In this document: positions 52,129 through 60,884 of the stretch, piece after piece
How the letters are laid out: each line of letters begins with the position of its first letter
Position numbering within the stretch: the stretch's first letter is position 1
Assembly (NCBI GenBank): GCA_020073665.1
Contig: JAIQEU010000012.1
Location: 62,001 to 126,000 of the forward strand
From: Terriglobia bacterium
GTDB taxonomy: Bacteria; Acidobacteriota; Terriglobia; Terriglobales; Acidobacteriaceae
Direction of reading: 5' to 3'
DNA: 64,000 nucleotides
Position numbers and translations under genes: made by a program
The notes under the pieces: generated by a model
Told to the model about the DNA's origin: nothing
The model's input: the letters and a program-made list of their open reading frames with translations, nothing else
The model's database searches: none

Positions 52129-53004
52129 TCAGTGGTTTCCCGCTTCCAGCTTGAGATGCGTCTTGAGCCACTGGTCGCGATCAGTACCAGCTTGCGAGTT
52201 CAGCCCGTGCCCGGCGTCATACCAGAGGACCTGTTTCGGAGACTTCGCGGCCTCGACAAACATCTGCGCTTTGTCTTTCGGGATGTATTCGTCCTTGTTC
52301 GAAAATTGAAATAGTATTGGCCCCTTGGCCTTGCCTACGTAGTTGGTGGGATCCAAGGGCGCGATTTTCTTGATGTAGTTCTCCCGCTCCTGTCCCGCGA
52401 TTTTCGCGTCCAACAGGAACCAATCGCTCAGGATGGGAGTCCCGGCCATGAGCACGGCACAACGCAGGCGAGAGTCAACTCCCAGAAGCATCGCCCCATA
52501 GGTGGCCCCGAAATCATGCCCTACCAGGGCGATCCGCCTCTTGTCTACTCCCTTCACGTTGGAAAGCACGTCCAGCGCCCGCCGCAGGTTCTTCACTTGG
52601 CGTATGGAGAAATCATAGTCATCGTCCAGCTTTCGGGTTTCAAACCACTGGGGGACGGACCAGGGCATGTTTACCAGCAGACTAGCGACGCCGGAACCGG
52701 CCAGCGTTTCGGCTTCATTGAGAAACTGGCTGCGGTTGGTGGTGGCCGGTTCTCCCAGCCAATGCACGAACAGAATACCGGCGAATGGGCCCTTGCCCGC
52801 GGGACTTACCTGATAAGCATCTATCTTCTCGCCATCCACGCCGGAGAAACTGGTGTCGTGGACGACGACCGTGCCGTGGGTTTCAGTGCTTTTCTCGGTG
52901 ATCTGCAAAGGGCGCGAGGCATCGTCGCGGAAGAGGTCATGGTTCTCTGCGGCCATGGCCGCGATTGACAGGAAGCAGACAACCATAACTAACACGCTCT
53001 TCAT
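52129..53004 (-). CDS. Exported dienelactone-hydrolase-like alpha/beta hydrolase
   Basis: A 291-residue exported protein. The ATG at 53004 follows AAGGAG and gives a signal peptide (SVLVMVVCFLSIAAMAAE). The alpha/beta-hydrolase core shows GILFVHWLGEPAT (oxyanion region), VGHDFGATYGAML in place of the usual GxSxG nucleophile elbow, and a C-terminal WYDAGHGL with the catalytic-type His. Because the elbow is GHDFG (Asp where Ser or Cys is expected), the nucleophile may be Asp as in haloalkane dehalogenases, or the protein may be inactive. KDEYIPKDKAQMF is the acid-loop region. Substrate unknown. It follows gpsA after 59 bp. Confidence 0.72.
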   Translation of the reverse strand: MKSVLVMVVCFLSIAAMAAENHDLFRDDASRPLQITEKSTETHGTVVVHDTSFSGVDGEKIDAYQVSPAGKGPFAGILFVHWLGEPATTNRSQFLNEAETLAGSGVASLLVNMPWSVPQWFETRKLDDDYDFSIRQVKNLRRALDVLSNVKGVDKRRIALVGHDFGATYGAMLLGVDSRLRCAVLMAGTPILSDWFLLDAKIAGQERENYIKKIAPLDPTNYVGKAKGPILFQFSNKDEYIPKDKAQMFVEAAKSPKQVLWYDAGHGLNSQAGTDRDQWLKTHLKLEAGNH

Positions 53005-53063
53005 GCTGTTCTCCTTGGGTTCTGCGGCGGCGAATCCTCTTAGACGGCAGGCTGGATTACTGG

Positions 53064-54086
53064 TTAGCCGCCCTCGGTCTCGCGTTTTGCAGTGCGAGTC
53101 ATCAGTTCGCGAATCGCATCGCGGGCCGGCTTGCCAGCGTGCAGGATGGCATCCATCTGCTCGGTGATGGGCATTTCAACCCCGCGTGCGCGCGCCAGGC
53201 CCACCGCGGCCTGGGTAGTGAACACACCCTCGGCCACCATGCCGTGCATGCCGGCGATGATCTCCGGCAGGCGGCGGCCGCGGCCCAGTTCCACTCCGAC
53301 GCTGCGATTGCGGGAAAGTCCTCCGGTGCAGGTAAGAACCAGATCGCCCAAGCCGGCGAGTCCCGCCATGGTTTCCTGCCGTCCGCCACAGGCCACCACC
53401 AGGCGCGTGATCTCTGCCAGGCCTCGCGTGATCAGAGCAGCAATGGAGTTGTAGCCAAGTCCCAACCCGTCGCAGACACCAGCTGCGATGGCGATGATGT
53501 TCTTGAGCGCGCCTCCCAGTTCCACCCCGGCAACGTCGTCATTGGTGTAGACGCGAAAGTTGGGATCGCTGAACTCACGCTGGATGATTTCTCCGAGTTC
53601 GGCATCCTTAGAGGCAATGGTGATGGCGGTGGGATCGCCGCGCGCCACTTCCTTGGCGAACGACGGCCCACTGAGCGCGCCGATGCGCGGGTTGAGTCCA
53701 GGCCTGGACGCCAGCACCAGTGCGATGACCTCGCTCATGCGCAGCAGAGTCGCTTCTTCCAGGCCCTTGGTCGCGCTCACGATCAGCACGCCCGGTTTCA
53801 GGTGCGGGCCCATCTCCTGGAACAGGCGGCGGCAATGCTGCGAGGGCATCACGCTCACGATGATTTCTGCCCCGCGCAGAGCCTCTTCCAGATCGCCGGT
53901 GGCCGCGACGGACTCAGGAATGGTGTGGCCCGGAAGAAAAAGCTCGTTCACATGGCGGGCCGCAATGGACTCGCAGATTTCTTTTTCGCGCGCCCACAGA
54001 CGAACCCGATGAGTACCTTTGCGTCCCAGAACCATGGAGAGGCCCGTGCCCCAGGCGCCTGCGCCGATGACCGCGATCTTGCTCAT
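53064..54086 (-). CDS. gpsA: Glycerol-3-phosphate dehydrogenase [NAD(P)+]
   Basis: GpsA reduces dihydroxyacetone phosphate to sn-glycerol-3-phosphate for phospholipid synthesis. The 340-residue protein has the N-terminal nucleotide-binding loop IGAGAWGTGLSMVLG, the conserved SGPSFAKEVARGDPTA, the catalytic Lys in GGALKNIIAIAAG, and the C-terminal GLAGLGDLVLTCTGGLSRNRSVG. Its start overlaps the stop of plsY by 4 bp (ATGA), so the acceptor for PlsY and the enzyme making its substrate are encoded together. Confidence 0.96.
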   Translation of the reverse strand: MSKIAVIGAGAWGTGLSMVLGRKGTHRVRLWAREKEICESIAARHVNELFLPGHTIPESVAATGDLEEALRGAEIIVSVMPSQHCRRLFQEMGPHLKPGVLIVSATKGLEEATLLRMSEVIALVLASRPGLNPRIGALSGPSFAKEVARGDPTAITIASKDAELGEIIQREFSDPNFRVYTNDDVAGVELGGALKNIIAIAAGVCDGLGLGYNSIAALITRGLAEITRLVVACGGRQETMAGLAGLGDLVLTCTGGLSRNRSVGVELGRGRRLPEIIAGMHGMVAEGVFTTQAAVGLARARGVEMPITEQMDAILHAGKPARDAIRELMTRTAKRETEGG

Positions 54087-54697
54087 CCGTGCCTCAGGTG
54101 CAGACGGTTTTCGGTACCCGCGAACAGGCGGCGGAGGTTGGCGCGATGTTTCACGATTATCAAGGCAGAGGCCGCGGTCATAACTCCGAGCATCAGGGGT
54201 GTATCGCGCCAGCCGTCAAGGAACGCAGCCAAGGCCGGCAATAGCGCTGTCGCCGTGATGGACGCGAGCGACACGTAGCGGAAAGCAAGTACGACCAGGA
54301 CGAAGACCACCACCATAACCAGGATCGCTTTGGGCGCCAGCGTGACAAAGGCACCGAGCCCGGTCGCCACGCCCTTGCCGCCGGAGAATTTAAGCCACAC
54401 CGGAAACATGTGCCCAACGACGGCGAACAACGCAGCCGCGCCTGCGGCCAGGTAAGCCCGCTCATGCGGCAACACCAACGCCTGAGCCAACCAAACCGCA
54501 AGCCATCCCTTCAGGGCATCGAGAACCAAGGTAAGGATGCCGAGCGCTGGCGAGGTGCGGGAAACGTTCGTGGCTCCGATGTTGCCGCTGCCGCTTTCCC
54601 GAACATCCTGGCCGTGAAAAATACGCACCAGCAGATATCCGAACGGAATGGAACCCAACAGATAGCCCAAGGCCGCAGTAAGGAAGAGATCAGTCAT
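54083..54697 (-). CDS. plsY: Acyl phosphate:glycerol-3-phosphate acyltransferase PlsY
   Basis: PlsY acylates glycerol-3-phosphate with acyl phosphate, the first membrane step of phospholipid synthesis. The 204-residue protein has five or more membrane segments and the three cytoplasmic motifs: GSIPFGYLLVRI, ESGSGNIGATNVSR and GGKGVATGLGAFV. It precedes gpsA with a 4-bp overlap and follows thpR by 69 bp. The partner PlsX is not in the window. Confidence 0.95.
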   Translation of the reverse strand: MTDLFLTAALGYLLGSIPFGYLLVRIFHGQDVRESGSGNIGATNVSRTSPALGILTLVLDALKGWLAVWLAQALVLPHERAYLAAGAAALFAVVGHMFPVWLKFSGGKGVATGLGAFVTLAPKAILVMVVVFVLVVLAFRYVSLASITATALLPALAAFLDGWRDTPLMLGVMTAASALIIVKHRANLRRLFAGTENRLHLRHG

Positions 54698-54766
54698 GTA
54701 TGGCGCCGGCGTTCCTGTCAGGTTGAGTTTCTCGATCGTCTCTATCAGCCCTGAGCAATGGCCACG

Positions 54767-55354
54767 TTATTTCAGCTCGAAGGCCGCGAGCTTGGTGTAG
54801 CGCGAACCACCCCGTCCAAGCTGACTTTGATACAGAAAGAACTCGCGGGCCGTCATGGTACCAAACTCGGGTGTAGCCATGGCGGCTAATTTCTCCTGCA
54901 GGCGCTGGAAGCGCCGGTTGGGGCCGTCGCCGTCTTGCCGACGCGGCGCGCCCGAGCCGCCACCTCCACGGGCCAGCGTCAGATGCGGGCTGAAGGGGTG
55001 ATCCTCCTTTGCAATGCCGAGCCTGCTGGTGACGTCGTCCACTGCCTCGGCCAGCGCCGCGAGCTGCGGGCCGGACTCAATGCCAATCCAGAAGACCCGC
55101 GGCGCCTTGGCGCTGGGAAAGAAGCCGAAGCCACGAATGGCGATTTCCATGGCCTCGCCACGGATTGTGGCCAGGGCCCGCTTGATTTCTTCTACCGCTT
55201 CTGCAGGTTTCTCCCCGATAAATTTCAGCGTCATGTGCAGGGATTCAGGGCGAACCCAGCGCGTATCGAGCGCGAACCCGGACACTCCATCCACAAAGCG
55301 CCGGATCCGCTCTCGGATGGAGTCGTCAATGTCGAGGGCGATAAAAATGCGCAT
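54767..55354 (-). CDS. thpR: RNA 2',3'-cyclic phosphodiesterase (2H family)
   Basis: A 195-residue 2H phosphoesterase. The two HxTx motifs are HMTLKFIGE (about residue 39) and HLTLARGGG (about 128), and the start is MRIFIALDID as in ThpR/LigT. These enzymes hydrolyse 2',3'-cyclic phosphates on RNA. A Gly-rich insert after the second motif carries extra basic residues. No ribosome-binding site precedes the ATG; the word-like repeat at 55355-55440 abuts the start codon directly. Confidence 0.88.
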   Translation of the reverse strand: MRIFIALDIDDSIRERIRRFVDGVSGFALDTRWVRPESLHMTLKFIGEKPAEAVEEIKRALATIRGEAMEIAIRGFGFFPSAKAPRVFWIGIESGPQLAALAEAVDDVTSRLGIAKEDHPFSPHLTLARGGGGSGAPRRQDGDGPNRRFQRLQEKLAAMATPEFGTMTAREFFLYQSQLGRGGSRYTKLAAFELK

Positions 55355-55440
55355 AGTACCGAGTACCCAGTACCGACTACCTAGTACCGAGTCAACAGCC
55401 CCTGTGCTTGCTCGGTACTTGGTACTAAGTACTCGGGACT
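55355..55440. repeat. Palindromic word repeat (AGTACC type) between cinA and thpR
   Basis: AGTACC, GAGTACC, CAGTACC and TAGTACC words on the left, and CGGTACTTGG, TACTAAGTACTCGGGACT on the right, give an 86-bp imperfect palindrome with many GTAC cores. It fills the whole gap between two co-oriented genes. Confidence 0.5.
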
Positions 55441-56683
55441 ATTTCAGTTTCCTTCTCACCATATCCAACGCCTGCTGGGTGGCGAACCAGCGGATGCGTT
55501 TGCGATCGCCGGGAAAATTCTTTTCCACCACCTCGGTGCCATCTTCGCTGGCCAGGGCGTGAAACACCAAACCCACCGGCTTTTCCGCGGTGCCTCCGGT
55601 TGGCCCGGCGACGCCCGTAATCCCGATGCCGAAGGTCGTGCCGCAGCGTTTGCGAATCCCCTCGGCCAAAGCGACAGCCACCTCGCGGCTCACGGCGCCG
55701 TGCCGCTTGATCATCGCGGGCGGCACATCCGCAAAGGCAGTCTTCAGTTGGTTGGAATAAACCACCGCTCCTCCCAGGAAATACCGCGAGCTGCCGCTGA
55801 TGTGGGTGAGCCGTTCCGCCAGCAGGCCACCGGTGCAAGACTCGGCCACGGCCACGGTCGCGTTCCTCATCTGCAGGTAGTAGCTCACGATCTGTTCCAA
55901 CGAATCGCCATTGTCGGAGACCACGAAATCGCCCAGCTCCTCTTCGAGCTTTTCCACCAGGTCATCGACCCGTTGCTGGGCGTGCTCCAGGGAGTCCGAG
56001 CGAGTCTTCAGATGCAATTGGATTTCGCCCGCGCCGGCCAGGATGGTGGTCTGCACATCGGCGTACCGCTTGTAGATGGGAGCAATGCGGGCGTCACACA
56101 GCGACTCGCCCATCATGGCAATCTTCAGTTCGCGAGTCGCGATAAACAGCGGCGGCACCTTGGCGCGCAGGCGCTCCACGCACTGCTGGTCGAACAGGGC
56201 CTTGAGTTCATGGGGCGGACCGGGCAGAAGCAGGATGATCTTTTCGCGGTCCTCGTATTTGCCGCTGATCCACTGTCCGGGTGCGGTGCCGTTGGCGTTC
56301 GGCAGGACAACGGCGCCAGTGATGACATCGGCCTGCTTGTGGTTGTTGGGCGACATTTTCATGTTGCGCGCCGCGAAGCGCCGTTCCAGGCTGGCCACGA
56401 GTTCAGCGTCACGATGCATGCCGAGGCCCAGGGCGTCGGCCACTGCTTCGCGGGTCAAATCGTCTTCCGTGGGCCCCAGGCCTCCCATGAAGATGACGAT
56501 ATCCGTCCGCGACAACGCCTGGTGCGCGGCGGCAGTGAGGTGGGCGCGACTGTCGCCCACGATGGTTTTGAAGATTACATCCACGCCCAGTTGGTTGAGC
56601 TTTTCGGTCAGGTAAAGGGAGTTGGTGTCCTGACGGAAGGGGGTCAGCAGCTCCGAGCCAATGGCAATGATCTCGGCATTCAC
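55439..56683 (-). CDS. cinA: CinA-family protein (competence/damage-inducible; NMN deamidase)
   Basis: A 414-residue two-domain protein. The N-terminal MoeA/MogA-like domain (about 1-170: IIAIGSELLTPFRQDTNSLYL; MGGLGPTEDDLTREAVADALG) and the C-terminal PncC-type NMN deamidase domain (about 255-414: VAVAESCTGGLLAERLTHISGSS; GIGITGVAGPTGGTAEKPVGLV) are both complete. In other bacteria the latter recycles nicotinamide mononucleotide. It lies between the IPT/NHL gene and thpR on the same strand. No competence genes are adjacent. TAAACT about 11 nt before the ATG could be a -10. Confidence 0.92.
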   Translation of the reverse strand: MNAEIIAIGSELLTPFRQDTNSLYLTEKLNQLGVDVIFKTIVGDSRAHLTAAAHQALSRTDIVIFMGGLGPTEDDLTREAVADALGLGMHRDAELVASLERRFAARNMKMSPNNHKQADVITGAVVLPNANGTAPGQWISGKYEDREKIILLLPGPPHELKALFDQQCVERLRAKVPPLFIATRELKIAMMGESLCDARIAPIYKRYADVQTTILAGAGEIQLHLKTRSDSLEHAQQRVDDLVEKLEEELGDFVVSDNGDSLEQIVSYYLQMRNATVAVAESCTGGLLAERLTHISGSSRYFLGGAVVYSNQLKTAFADVPPAMIKRHGAVSREVAVALAEGIRKRCGTTFGIGITGVAGPTGGTAEKPVGLVFHALASEDGTEVVEKNFPGDRKRIRWFATQQALDMVRRKLK

Positions 56684-56719
56684 GGATAGAAGTTTAAACG
56701 ATAACCAACCACCTCACAC

Positions 56720-57787
56720 TCAGGCGGGCAGTTCCGCCAGCGCCGGCAGCCCCTGGATATTCCACGACAGGTGATGAACTCCATCGATGGTGGCGAGAAC
56801 CGCAGCGCGGCCGGGAGCGAAGGCCAGTCCCACCAGTCCTTGGCCGGCGACTTCCATGGAGGCTTTGCCCTCGGGAGTCAGCTTCACGATGCCGCGTTTG
56901 CCGGCCAGCGATGCGGCCACGTAGAGGTTGCCCTCCACGTCGAAAGCCATGCCCTGCGGGCGTCCCAAGCCGCGGTAGAAGGTGGAGACATTGCCCTGGG
57001 GATCGACTTTATGAACGCAATCGAAGCTGGAGGTGGTTGGTCCAGCCACGAACAGGTCCCCATGCGGACCGAACGCCAGGTGATAGGCGGAAACGCTCGG
57101 CTCGAGCGTGGCAAACACAAAAATCTGGCGGTCGCGCGCGATCTTGAAGATGGTGCCGCTGCGGTCGCCCACGTACAAGTTCTCCTGGCGATCGAACGCG
57201 ATTCCGGTGGCAATGCCCATGCCTTCCGCGTAAGACGACATGGTGCCGTTGGGAGCGACCCGGTACACCGTCCCGTCGAATCGCGAAGAAACATACATCT
57301 GGCCAGCGCGGTCGAAGACGATGGCGGTGGGATTCATCAGGTCCGCAAGGAAGGGTTTGACACTGTAGTTGGTGTCGATCTTGTAGATGGAAACCGGGAC
57401 CTTCTGGCCGCGCGAGCCGGAAAAGGTCACAAAAATGTTGCCTTCGGCGTCGAGCGCGGGATTGGTTACGGGATGCAGTTTCTCCGCGATGGGTACCGCC
57501 ACCTTGATTTCGTGCGGGTTGCTGGCGTGACCATTGGTGGAAACGACCACCGGCCCGGAGGCAGCGCCTGGCGGCACGCGCGCCACCAGGAAATCATCAG
57601 AACTGATGACCACCGCGCCATCGACCGCGCCAAATTGAACCCGTGGGCGGCGCAGATCCATGGGGCGTAGACCTCTGCCGATTATGCGCACTTCGCCGCC
57701 GGGCAGGGCAGCCGCCGGGTAGACCGCCTCAATATGCGGATTCCCGTTCACGTTCTTCTTGCCCACCAGACGGTCGGAGATTCCCAT
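56720..57787 (-). CDS. IPT/TIG plus NHL-type beta-propeller protein
   Basis: A 355-residue protein without a signal peptide. Residues about 17-95 form an IPT/TIG Ig-like fold (AVYPAAALPGGEVRIIGRGL ... SGPVVVSTNGHAS). From about 105 on, NHL/SMP-30-like blades repeat (NPTAIVFDRAGQMYVSSRFDG; TGIAFDRQENLYVGDRSG; GPHGDLFVAGPTTS; MAFDVEGNLYVAASLAG), closing a beta-propeller. It probably binds a ligand or a protein, or is a lactonase relative. It is unexpected inside the pgpA-cinA interval; spacing (23 bp after pgpA, 36 bp before cinA) suggests operon membership. Confidence 0.75.
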   Translation of the reverse strand: MGISDRLVGKKNVNGNPHIEAVYPAAALPGGEVRIIGRGLRPMDLRRPRVQFGAVDGAVVISSDDFLVARVPPGAASGPVVVSTNGHASNPHEIKVAVPIAEKLHPVTNPALDAEGNIFVTFSGSRGQKVPVSIYKIDTNYSVKPFLADLMNPTAIVFDRAGQMYVSSRFDGTVYRVAPNGTMSSYAEGMGIATGIAFDRQENLYVGDRSGTIFKIARDRQIFVFATLEPSVSAYHLAFGPHGDLFVAGPTTSSFDCVHKVDPQGNVSTFYRGLGRPQGMAFDVEGNLYVAASLAGKRGIVKLTPEGKASMEVAGQGLVGLAFAPGRAAVLATIDGVHHLSWNIQGLPALAELPA

Positions 57788-57810
57788 GGACTTCAGCTTC
57801 CTTGCAGTAC

Positions 57811-58320
57811 TTACCGGGGCAGCAGGCCAAAATGCAAAAGTAGGTGCATGCAGGCCAATGCGTAGAGCCCCGCTCCCACATCGTCGATCACGATGCCCGT
57901 GCCTTCCGGAAGGCGTTCCAGGCTACGCACCGGCGGCGGCTTGACGATATCGAACCCTCGAAAAAGTATAAAGCCCAGCACCAGAGATTGCCACGCCACT
58001 GGAACCGCGATCAAAGTGATCAGTTGTCCGGCAACTTCGTCGATTACCACGAAGCCGGGGTCTTTGATCCCCGACGCTCGCGCCACCCGAGTGGCTGCCG
58101 GAATGCCGACGATCACGACTGCCAGCGCCAGCAGGCATGCGGCGGGCGTCTGCCAGGCGGGAGCGATCCAGCGGGTGAGAAGCCACCACAGGAATACGGT
58201 CGCAGCCGAACCCCAACTGCCCGGGCCAGGTCGCAGGCGTCCCGCGCCGAAGACAGTGGCAATCAGGGTAGCCCAGAGCGGAGCAGGAGCGGCGCTACCG
58301 GACTCACTTCGGTCACTCAT
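57811..58320 (-). CDS. pgpA: Phosphatidylglycerophosphatase A
   Basis: PgpA dephosphorylates phosphatidylglycerophosphate to phosphatidylglycerol. The 169-residue membrane protein has an N-terminal [15 protein letters not shown] loop, the [16 protein letters not shown] segment with the metal-ligating Asp-Glu, and [38 protein letters not shown], all hallmark motifs. Its start overlaps yacG by 8 bp. With plsY and gpsA nearby it makes this region a phospholipid-synthesis neighbourhood. Confidence 0.92.
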   Translation of the reverse strand: MSDRSESGSAAPAPLWATLIATVFGAGRLRPGPGSWGSAATVFLWWLLTRWIAPAWQTPAACLLALAVVIVGIPAATRVARASGIKDPGFVVIDEVAGQLITLIAVPVAWQSLVLGFILFRGFDIVKPPPVRSLERLPEGTGIVIDDVGAGLYALACMHLLLHFGLLPR

Positions 58321-58510
58321 TCTCGTCCGAACCGTTCTCGATGGCGTCGCTGGTGTCGCTTACCGGCGTCGAAATCACATAGGCGCCGCTGGCCCACTTT
58401 CCCAGGTCGATCAGGCGGCAGCGGTCGCTGCAGAAGGGAAACTCCGCATCGGTGCGCTTTAACACTTTCTTGCACGTGGGGCAACGAAGGCTGAGGACGC
58501 GCTTGGCCAT
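58313..58510 (-). CDS. yacG: YacG-like zinc-ribbon protein (DNA gyrase inhibitor family)
   Basis: A 65-residue protein with two Cys pairs: CPTCKKVL and [22 protein letters not shown], the exact pattern of YacG. E. coli YacG binds zinc and inhibits DNA gyrase. The Glu/Asp-rich tail is typical. It sits 6 bp after rimO and overlaps pgpA by 8 bp, so all three are probably co-transcribed. Confidence 0.9.
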   Translation of the reverse strand: MAKRVLSLRCPTCKKVLKRTDAEFPFCSDRCRLIDLGKWASGAYVISTPVSDTSDAIENGSDENE

Positions 58511-58516
58511 AAACTT

Positions 58517-60007
58517 CTACACGATCTTTGCTACTAGATCATAATCGTGGGCTTCGGTGACCTGGCAACGGTAGAACCCGCCGGGCTGCGGTTCCAACCC
58601 CTCCGGAACATCGTTCACCAGGACCTTGCCATCGATTTCGGGAGCGTGCATTGGGGTGCGGCCTTCGAGCAGCAGGTCGCTTTCCTCCGACGCGCCCTCG
58701 AGCAGCAGGTCGAATTCCCGGCCGACCAGAGCTTTCTTCCTGCGTTTGCTGATGGTGCGCTGGATCTGCATCAGGCGCTTGCGGCGGCGCTCGATTTCAC
58801 GCGCCGGAAGCTTGCGCTCCTGTGAGAATGCCGAGGCGCCTTCCTGGTCGGAATAGCCGAACGCGCCCATCCAGTCAAACTCGGCAGCGCGCACAAACTC
58901 GCACAGTTCTTCGAATTCGGCTTCTGTCTCTCCCGGGAAGCCCACGATGAACGAGGTGCGCAGGGTCACGCCCGGAATGGTGCGCCGTATCTTTTCCAGG
59001 GAGCGCAGGAAAACGTCGGCGCCCCCGCCGCGCTTCATCCGTTTCAGAACCGACGCGGAAGCGTGCTGCAAGGGAACGTCAACGTACGAGCAGATTTTGT
59101 CGTGGGCAGCGATCGTTTCCAGCAGGCGGCTGGTGATCTTGTTGGGATACGCATACAGAAAGCGGATCCAGCGCAACTCTTCAATACCGGCCAACTTTTC
59201 CAGCAGCAACGCCAGGCCATCTTTCAATCCGAAATCTTCGCCGTAGCAAGTCGTGTCCTGGCCGATCAGGGTGATCTCGCGTACCCCGCCGCGGGCCAGT
59301 CGTTCCGCTTCCGCCACAACCGACTCAAAGCGGCGGGATCGGAACTTGCCGCGCAACTGCGGAATGATGCAGAAAGTGCAGGGATGATCGCAACCCTCAG
59401 CAATTTTGATGTACGCGGTGTAACCCGGCGTCGCCAGGATACGCGGTGTGGCCTCATCGTAGAGATAGTTGGGCAGGTCGGCAATGGCGCCATTCCAGGA
59501 TTCGCGGGAGAACCGTCCCTGCGCTGCGCGTGCGTCCCCCTCGGGCCGCGACGGCAGAATCTGGATCAGAGAATTGCTCGCAGGAGGGGCCGCAATCCCC
59601 GCGGCAGAAAGAATATTTTCAAGCTCTCCGGTGCCGACCACGGCGTCAACTTCGGGAATGTTCTTGCGGATGTCGTCGCGAAACCGTTCCACCAGGCAGC
59701 CGGCAACCACCAACTTGCGTGCTCGGCCGTCGCTCTTGTGGCGGGCCATCTCCAGGATCGTGTTCACCGATTCCTGCTGGGCTGACTCGATGAACGAACA
59801 GGTGTTGACCACAATCACGTCGGCGTCTTCGGCACGGTTGATGAGTTGCGCTCCGGCCCGCGCCAGCATGCCCATCATGACCTCGCTGTCGACGAGGTTT
59901 TTGGGGCATCCCAGGCTGACAAAACCGACCTTGGGCGCGTCGGCGGGCTTGCGCTTCGGGGTCTCATCCAGATCCCGGACCGCCACAGTAAGGGTCTTTT
60001 CAGGCAT
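58517..60007 (-). CDS. rimO: Ribosomal protein S12 methylthiotransferase RimO
   Basis: RimO adds a methylthio group to an aspartate of ribosomal protein S12 with two 4Fe-4S clusters and radical SAM chemistry. The 496-residue protein has a UPF0004 domain (SLGCPKNLVDSEVMMG; NTCSFIESAQQES; GCLVERF), the radical SAM motif CDHPCTFCIIPQLRGKFRSR (C-x3-C-x2-C) and a TRAM domain at the C-terminus. Length is slightly above average because of a 25-residue insert after the first domain (SNSLIQILPSRPEGDARA). It heads the rimO-yacG-pgpA run. Confidence 0.95.
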   Translation of the reverse strand: MPEKTLTVAVRDLDETPKRKPADAPKVGFVSLGCPKNLVDSEVMMGMLARAGAQLINRAEDADVIVVNTCSFIESAQQESVNTILEMARHKSDGRARKLVVAGCLVERFRDDIRKNIPEVDAVVGTGELENILSAAGIAAPPASNSLIQILPSRPEGDARAAQGRFSRESWNGAIADLPNYLYDEATPRILATPGYTAYIKIAEGCDHPCTFCIIPQLRGKFRSRRFESVVAEAERLARGGVREITLIGQDTTCYGEDFGLKDGLALLLEKLAGIEELRWIRFLYAYPNKITSRLLETIAAHDKICSYVDVPLQHASASVLKRMKRGGGADVFLRSLEKIRRTIPGVTLRTSFIVGFPGETEAEFEELCEFVRAAEFDWMGAFGYSDQEGASAFSQERKLPAREIERRRKRLMQIQRTISKRRKKALVGREFDLLLEGASEESDLLLEGRTPMHAPEIDGKVLVNDVPEGLEPQPGGFYRCQVTEAHDYDLVAKIV

Positions 60008-60249
60008 GCAATCTCATTATTTTAACATTCTGGCGACCTCGCAGCGCCGGGGTCTCGCCAGCCACGAGCAATGCGTATTCTTGGTGCACTTCTGATTCCA
60101 AAATTTCCGCAGCGGCCGTCGGCTGCAGAAGTTTCCCTGCGCCAACACCAAAGGCCGCACCAAGGCAGGTACTGGAGTGTTGCCAATAACCTGCAGACAC
60201 CGTGCTAACCTAATCGCACACACTCAAGCCACTTTGCAGGGGAGGAGAG

Positions 60250-60879
60250 ATGGCGCTGCAACGGTCATGGGTCGCGGTTTTGCTGGCGATGGCGCTTCTG
60301 GCAGCGCACGCCGCTGCCCAGCAGAAAAACGAGGTGGCGGTAGTAGTTGGCCGCATCTTTGTTGACGGGCAGAAGGTACCGAACACGAATTTCTTCAACA
60401 ACACCGTCAATTTCGGTGAGGGCCTTACCTTCGAAGGTAGCTACGGCCGCCGGATCAAGGGCGGCGAGTTCGCGGCGCTTACGTTTGAGGTCCCGGTTCT
60501 GTTCACTCCCGACCAACAATTGAACTACGGGATCAATACCATACCGGAAAGCTACAAGGCTTTCTTTGTCACGCCTTCGTTGCGCGCCAGCATCTTTGCG
60601 GCCAACGCGGTGTCGCCGTGGGTCAGCTTCGGCGGCGGTTTCGGGCACTTCAGCGAAAGCTCCACCCTGGTATTCGGCGGTCCTAACCCCGGAAAGACTG
60701 GGACCACAACCGGAGTATTTCAGATCGGGGTCGGGGCTGACGTCAGGATTTGGAAAAACTTCAGTCTGCGCGGAGAGTGGCGTGACTACAGTTCAGGCGT
60801 GCCCCAGCTTAACGTGAACACCGGCAAGAGCCGGCAAAGCAACTATTTCGTTGGTGGCGGAGTGGTCTGGCACTTCTGA
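60250..60879 (+). CDS. Outer-membrane beta-barrel protein
   Basis: A 209-residue exported protein. The ATG at 60250 follows GGGGAGGAG and gives a signal peptide (SWVAVLLAMALLAAHAAAQQ). The rest consists of alternating hydrophobic strands with turn residues, for example TFEGSYGRRIKG, AALTFEVPVLF, VTPSLRASIFAANAVSPWVSFGGGFGHF, FQIGVGADVRIWKNFSLRGEWRDYSSG, ending in SNYFVGGGVVWHF with a C-terminal Phe, the signal for outer-membrane insertion. This fits an OmpW/OmpX-sized eight-stranded barrel. Convergent with tgpA, only 5 bp apart. Confidence 0.83.
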   Translation: MALQRSWVAVLLAMALLAAHAAAQQKNEVAVVVGRIFVDGQKVPNTNFFNNTVNFGEGLTFEGSYGRRIKGGEFAALTFEVPVLFTPDQQLNYGINTIPESYKAFFVTPSLRASIFAANAVSPWVSFGGGFGHFSESSTLVFGGPNPGKTGTTTGVFQIGVGADVRIWKNFSLRGEWRDYSSGVPQLNVNTGKSRQSNYFVGGGVVWHF

Positions 60880-60884
60880 GCCGG

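Noticed and set aside
45841-55440. Reading the word repeats as CRISPR arrays
   Set aside because: Repeats are short, overlapping, palindromic and without regular unique spacers; no cas gene is present.
55559-56689. 376-codon plus-strand frame antisense to cinA
   Set aside because: cinA on the minus strand has both complete domains; the antisense frame is rich in His, Arg and Gln without any motif.
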